6,558 bases of DNA from Roseburia sp. (GTDB taxonomy: Bacteria; Bacillota; Clostridia; Lachnospirales; Lachnospiraceae). The notes below the pieces were generated by a model. It worked only from the letters and a program-made list of their open reading frames with translations, ran no database searches and had not been told where the DNA came from. Shown here in pieces: positions 4,552 to 6,558 of this stretch. The DNA is taken from NCBI GenBank assembly GCA_017626625.1, contig JAGAIK010000127.1:1-6558 (forward strand), written 5' to 3'. The translations under genes were made by a program, and so were the position numbers. Numbering within the stretch: position 1 is the first letter of the stretch; every line of letters starts with the position of its first letter.

Positions 4552-6558
4552 ATGAGCAGCGTTAGACGGGTATATGTGGAGAAAAAACCGGAATTTGCGG
4601 TAAGCGCAAAGGAACTTTTCGGTGAGATAAAGAGTTATTTAGGAATTAAGAGCGTGACAAAGGTCCGCGAATTAGTCCGTTATGATATGGAAAATATTTC
4701 GGAGGAAACCTATCAGAAAGCGTTAGTGACCGTATTTTCCGAGCCTCCGGTGGACGATATTTATGAGGAAACCTTTGCATTAAACGGGGCAAAGGCATTT
4801 TCCGTAGAATTTCTCCCGGGACAGTTCGACCAGAGAGCGGATTCCGCAGAGCAGTGCGTGAAGCTGTTAAATGAGAACGAAGAGCCGGTGATTCGCACCG
4901 CCGTAACCTATGTCATTGAGGGTGATGTGACAGAGGAGGAATTGGCAGCCATCAAGAAGCACTGTATTAACCCGGTGGATTCCCGAGAGACAGGCTTAGA
5001 GAAACCGGAGACGTTGGTGCAGCAGTTCGACGAGCCGGAAGATGTGAAAATTTTCGATGGTTTTTCCGCTATGCCGGAGCAGGAATTAAAGGCGCTGTAT
5101 GATTCTTTAAATCTTGCCATGACCTTTAAGGATTTTCTTCATATCCAGAATTATTTCAAAAAGGAAGAACACCGCGACCCGTCCATGACGGAAATCCGTG
5201 TGTTAGATACCTACTGGTCTGACCATTGCCGCCATACCACATTTTCTACGGAGTTAAAGGATGTGGCATTTGATGAGGGCTATTATGCGGCTCCCATGAA
5301 AGCGACTTATGAGGATTACCTGACCACCCATAAAAATTTATATGCGGGCAGAGACGACAAATTTGTCTGCCTGATGGATTTGGCACTGATGGCAATGAAA
5401 CGCCTGAAAAAAGAGGGCAAGTTACAGGACCAGGAAGAATCTGATGAAATCAATGCCTGCTCCATTGTTGTCCCGGTGGAAGTGGACGGCAAGACAGAGG
5501 AGTGGCTGGTAAACTTTAAAAATGAGACACACAACCACCCGACGGAAATCGAGCCCTTCGGTGGTGCAGCCACCTGTTTGGGAGGCGCCATCCGCGACCC
5601 GCTGTCAGGACGTACCTATGTATATCAGGCAATGCGTGTGACAGGAGCGGCGGACCCCACCGTTTCCGTAAAAGATACCATTGAGGGAAAACTGCCCCAG
5701 AAGAAATTAGTAAGAGAGGCTGCCCACGGCTACAGCTCCTACGGCAACCAGATTGGTCTTGCAACAGGCTATGTCAAAGAGGTTTATCATCCGAATTATG
5801 TGGCAAAACGTATGGAAATCGGTGCCGTCTTAGGCGCAGCTCCGAGGCGTGCCGTACAGAGGCTTACTTCTGACCCCGGAGATATCATTATCCTTTTGGG
5901 AGGAAGAACGGGACGCGACGGTATCGGCGGTGCCACAGGTTCCTCTAAGGCGCACAACACCGAGTCCACCGCTGTCTGCGGCGCTGAGGTACAGAAAGGA
6001 AATCCGCCTACTGAGCGTAAAATCCAGAGATTATTCCGCCGGGAGGAAGTAGCTCATATTATTAAGAAATGTAACGATTTCGGTGCAGGCGGCGTTTCCG
6101 TTGCCATCGGTGAGTTAGCGGACGGACTTCGGGTACAGCTTGACAAAGTACCGAAGAAATATGCCGGATTAGACGGAACGGAAATCGCCATTTCCGAGTC
6201 CCAGGAGCGTATGGCAGTCGTGGTAGCCCCGGAGGACGTAAAGACCTTCTTAGGCTATGCGGCGGAGGAAAACTTAGAGGCAGTGGAGGTAGCCGTTGTC
6301 ACAGAGGAGCCGAGGCTGGTGTTAGAGTGGAGAGGAAAAGAGGTTGTCAATATTTCCCGTGCCTTCCTTGACACCAACGGCGCCCATCAGGAGACTTCCG
6401 TTGCGGTGGAAATGCCCAATCCGGAAGAAAATTATCTGAATAAAATTGCAGCTCCGAAGGTAGCGGAGGCAGTGGAAAAAGGAGATATCAAAGCGGCATG
6501 GTTAGCAGAGCTTGCCGACTTGAATGTCTGCTCCCAGAAAGGTTTGGTGGAGCGGTTC
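4552..6558 (+). CDS. purL: Phosphoribosylformylglycinamidine synthase, N-terminal 669 residues (partial)
   Basis: FGAM synthase converts FGAR, glutamine and ATP to FGAM, glutamate, ADP and phosphate, the fourth step of de novo purine synthesis, in the cytoplasm. The frame stays open to the window edge for 669 codons. In order: a PurS-like N-terminal domain (about 1-150), a linker domain with YWSDHCRHTTF (221-231), then the first AIRS-like half with NETHNHPTE (324-332), FGGAATCLGGAIRDP, GGRTGRDGIGGATG (450-463), DFGAGG (509-514) and SESQERM (548-554), and the start of the second half. The PurS-like segment fused ahead of the synthase marks the large single-chain form (about 1250 residues with a C-terminal glutaminase domain, which would be off the edge), as known in clostridia and streptococci, not the separate PurS/PurQ/PurL set of Bacillus. 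ATG 4552 is supported by GGAAGGAG (4538-4545), 6 bases ahead. It is divergent from the LysR gene. Confidence 0.95.
   Translation, partial: MSSVRRVYVEKKPEFAVSAKELFGEIKSYLGIKSVTKVRELVRYDMENISEETYQKALVTVFSEPPVDDIYEETFALNGAKAFSVEFLPGQFDQRADSAEQCVKLLNENEEPVIRTAVTYVIEGDVTEEELAAIKKHCINPVDSRETGLEKPETLVQQFDEPEDVKIFDGFSAMPEQELKALYDSLNLAMTFKDFLHIQNYFKKEEHRDPSMTEIRVLDTYWSDHCRHTTFSTELKDVAFDEGYYAAPMKATYEDYLTTHKNLYAGRDDKFVCLMDLALMAMKRLKKEGKLQDQEESDEINACSIVVPVEVDGKTEEWLVNFKNETHNHPTEIEPFGGAATCLGGAIRDPLSGRTYVYQAMRVTGAADPTVSVKDTIEGKLPQKKLVREAAHGYSSYGNQIGLATGYVKEVYHPNYVAKRMEIGAVLGAAPRRAVQRLTSDPGDIIILLGGRTGRDGIGGATGSSKAHNTESTAVCGAEVQKGNPPTERKIQRLFRREEVAHIIKKCNDFGAGGVSVAIGELADGLRVQLDKVPKKYAGLDGTEIAISESQERMAVVVAPEDVKTFLGYAAEENLEAVEVAVVTEEPRLVLEWRGKEVVNISRAFLDTNGAHQETSVAVEMPNPEENYLNKIAAPKVAEAVEKGDIKAAWLAELADLNVCSQKGLVERF

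Overview
The window looks like chromosomal DNA of an anaerobic, low-to-moderate GC Firmicute, most likely a Lachnospiraceae (Clostridium cluster XIVa) relative. This is inferred from the single-chain, clostridial-type PurL, the His-less HPr-like protein, the nuclease-XPD helicase fusion, strong AGGAG-type ribosome binding sites and sigma-A-like promoters. No search could be run, so genus-level placement is a guess. Nothing indicates a phage, plasmid, transposon, CRISPR array or genomic island; it reads as ordinary core genome.

Layout, left to right. (1) Bases 1-118 are the last 38 codons of an NlpC/P60 cell-wall peptidase. (2) A gene-poor, purine-rich stretch follows to about 491 and holds a perfect 18-bp hairpin (223-266). 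(3) A near-consensus promoter (492-520) drives a 75-residue HPr-like protein (579-806) that has lost the phosphorylated histidine loop but kept the regulatory-serine region. A hairpin plus T-run (878-932) ends that unit. (4) A promoter immediately behind the terminator drives an 826-residue fusion of a RecB/Cas4-type PD-(D/E)XK nuclease with an XPD/DinG-type iron-sulfur helicase (965-3445). (5) A LysR-family regulator lies convergent to it on the minus strand (3474-4364). (6) A 187-bp AT-rich divergent control region holds promoters for both flanking genes, an inverted ATCAAAG/CTTTGAT operator-like array and an 11-bp direct repeat. (7) The first 669 codons of purL (FGAM synthase, de novo purine synthesis) run off the right edge.

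How they may work together. The nuclease-helicase appears to be its own transcription unit for DNA repair or processing. The HPr-like protein could be a Crh-like regulator of carbon metabolism rather than a sugar-phosphotransfer carrier. The LysR protein and purL share a divergent control region, so the regulator may control purL as well as itself; that is inferred from position and operator-like repeats only. The most notable items are the nuclease-helicase fusion with its extra cysteines and almost leaderless start, the His-less HPr, the perfect intergenic hairpin, and the operator array.
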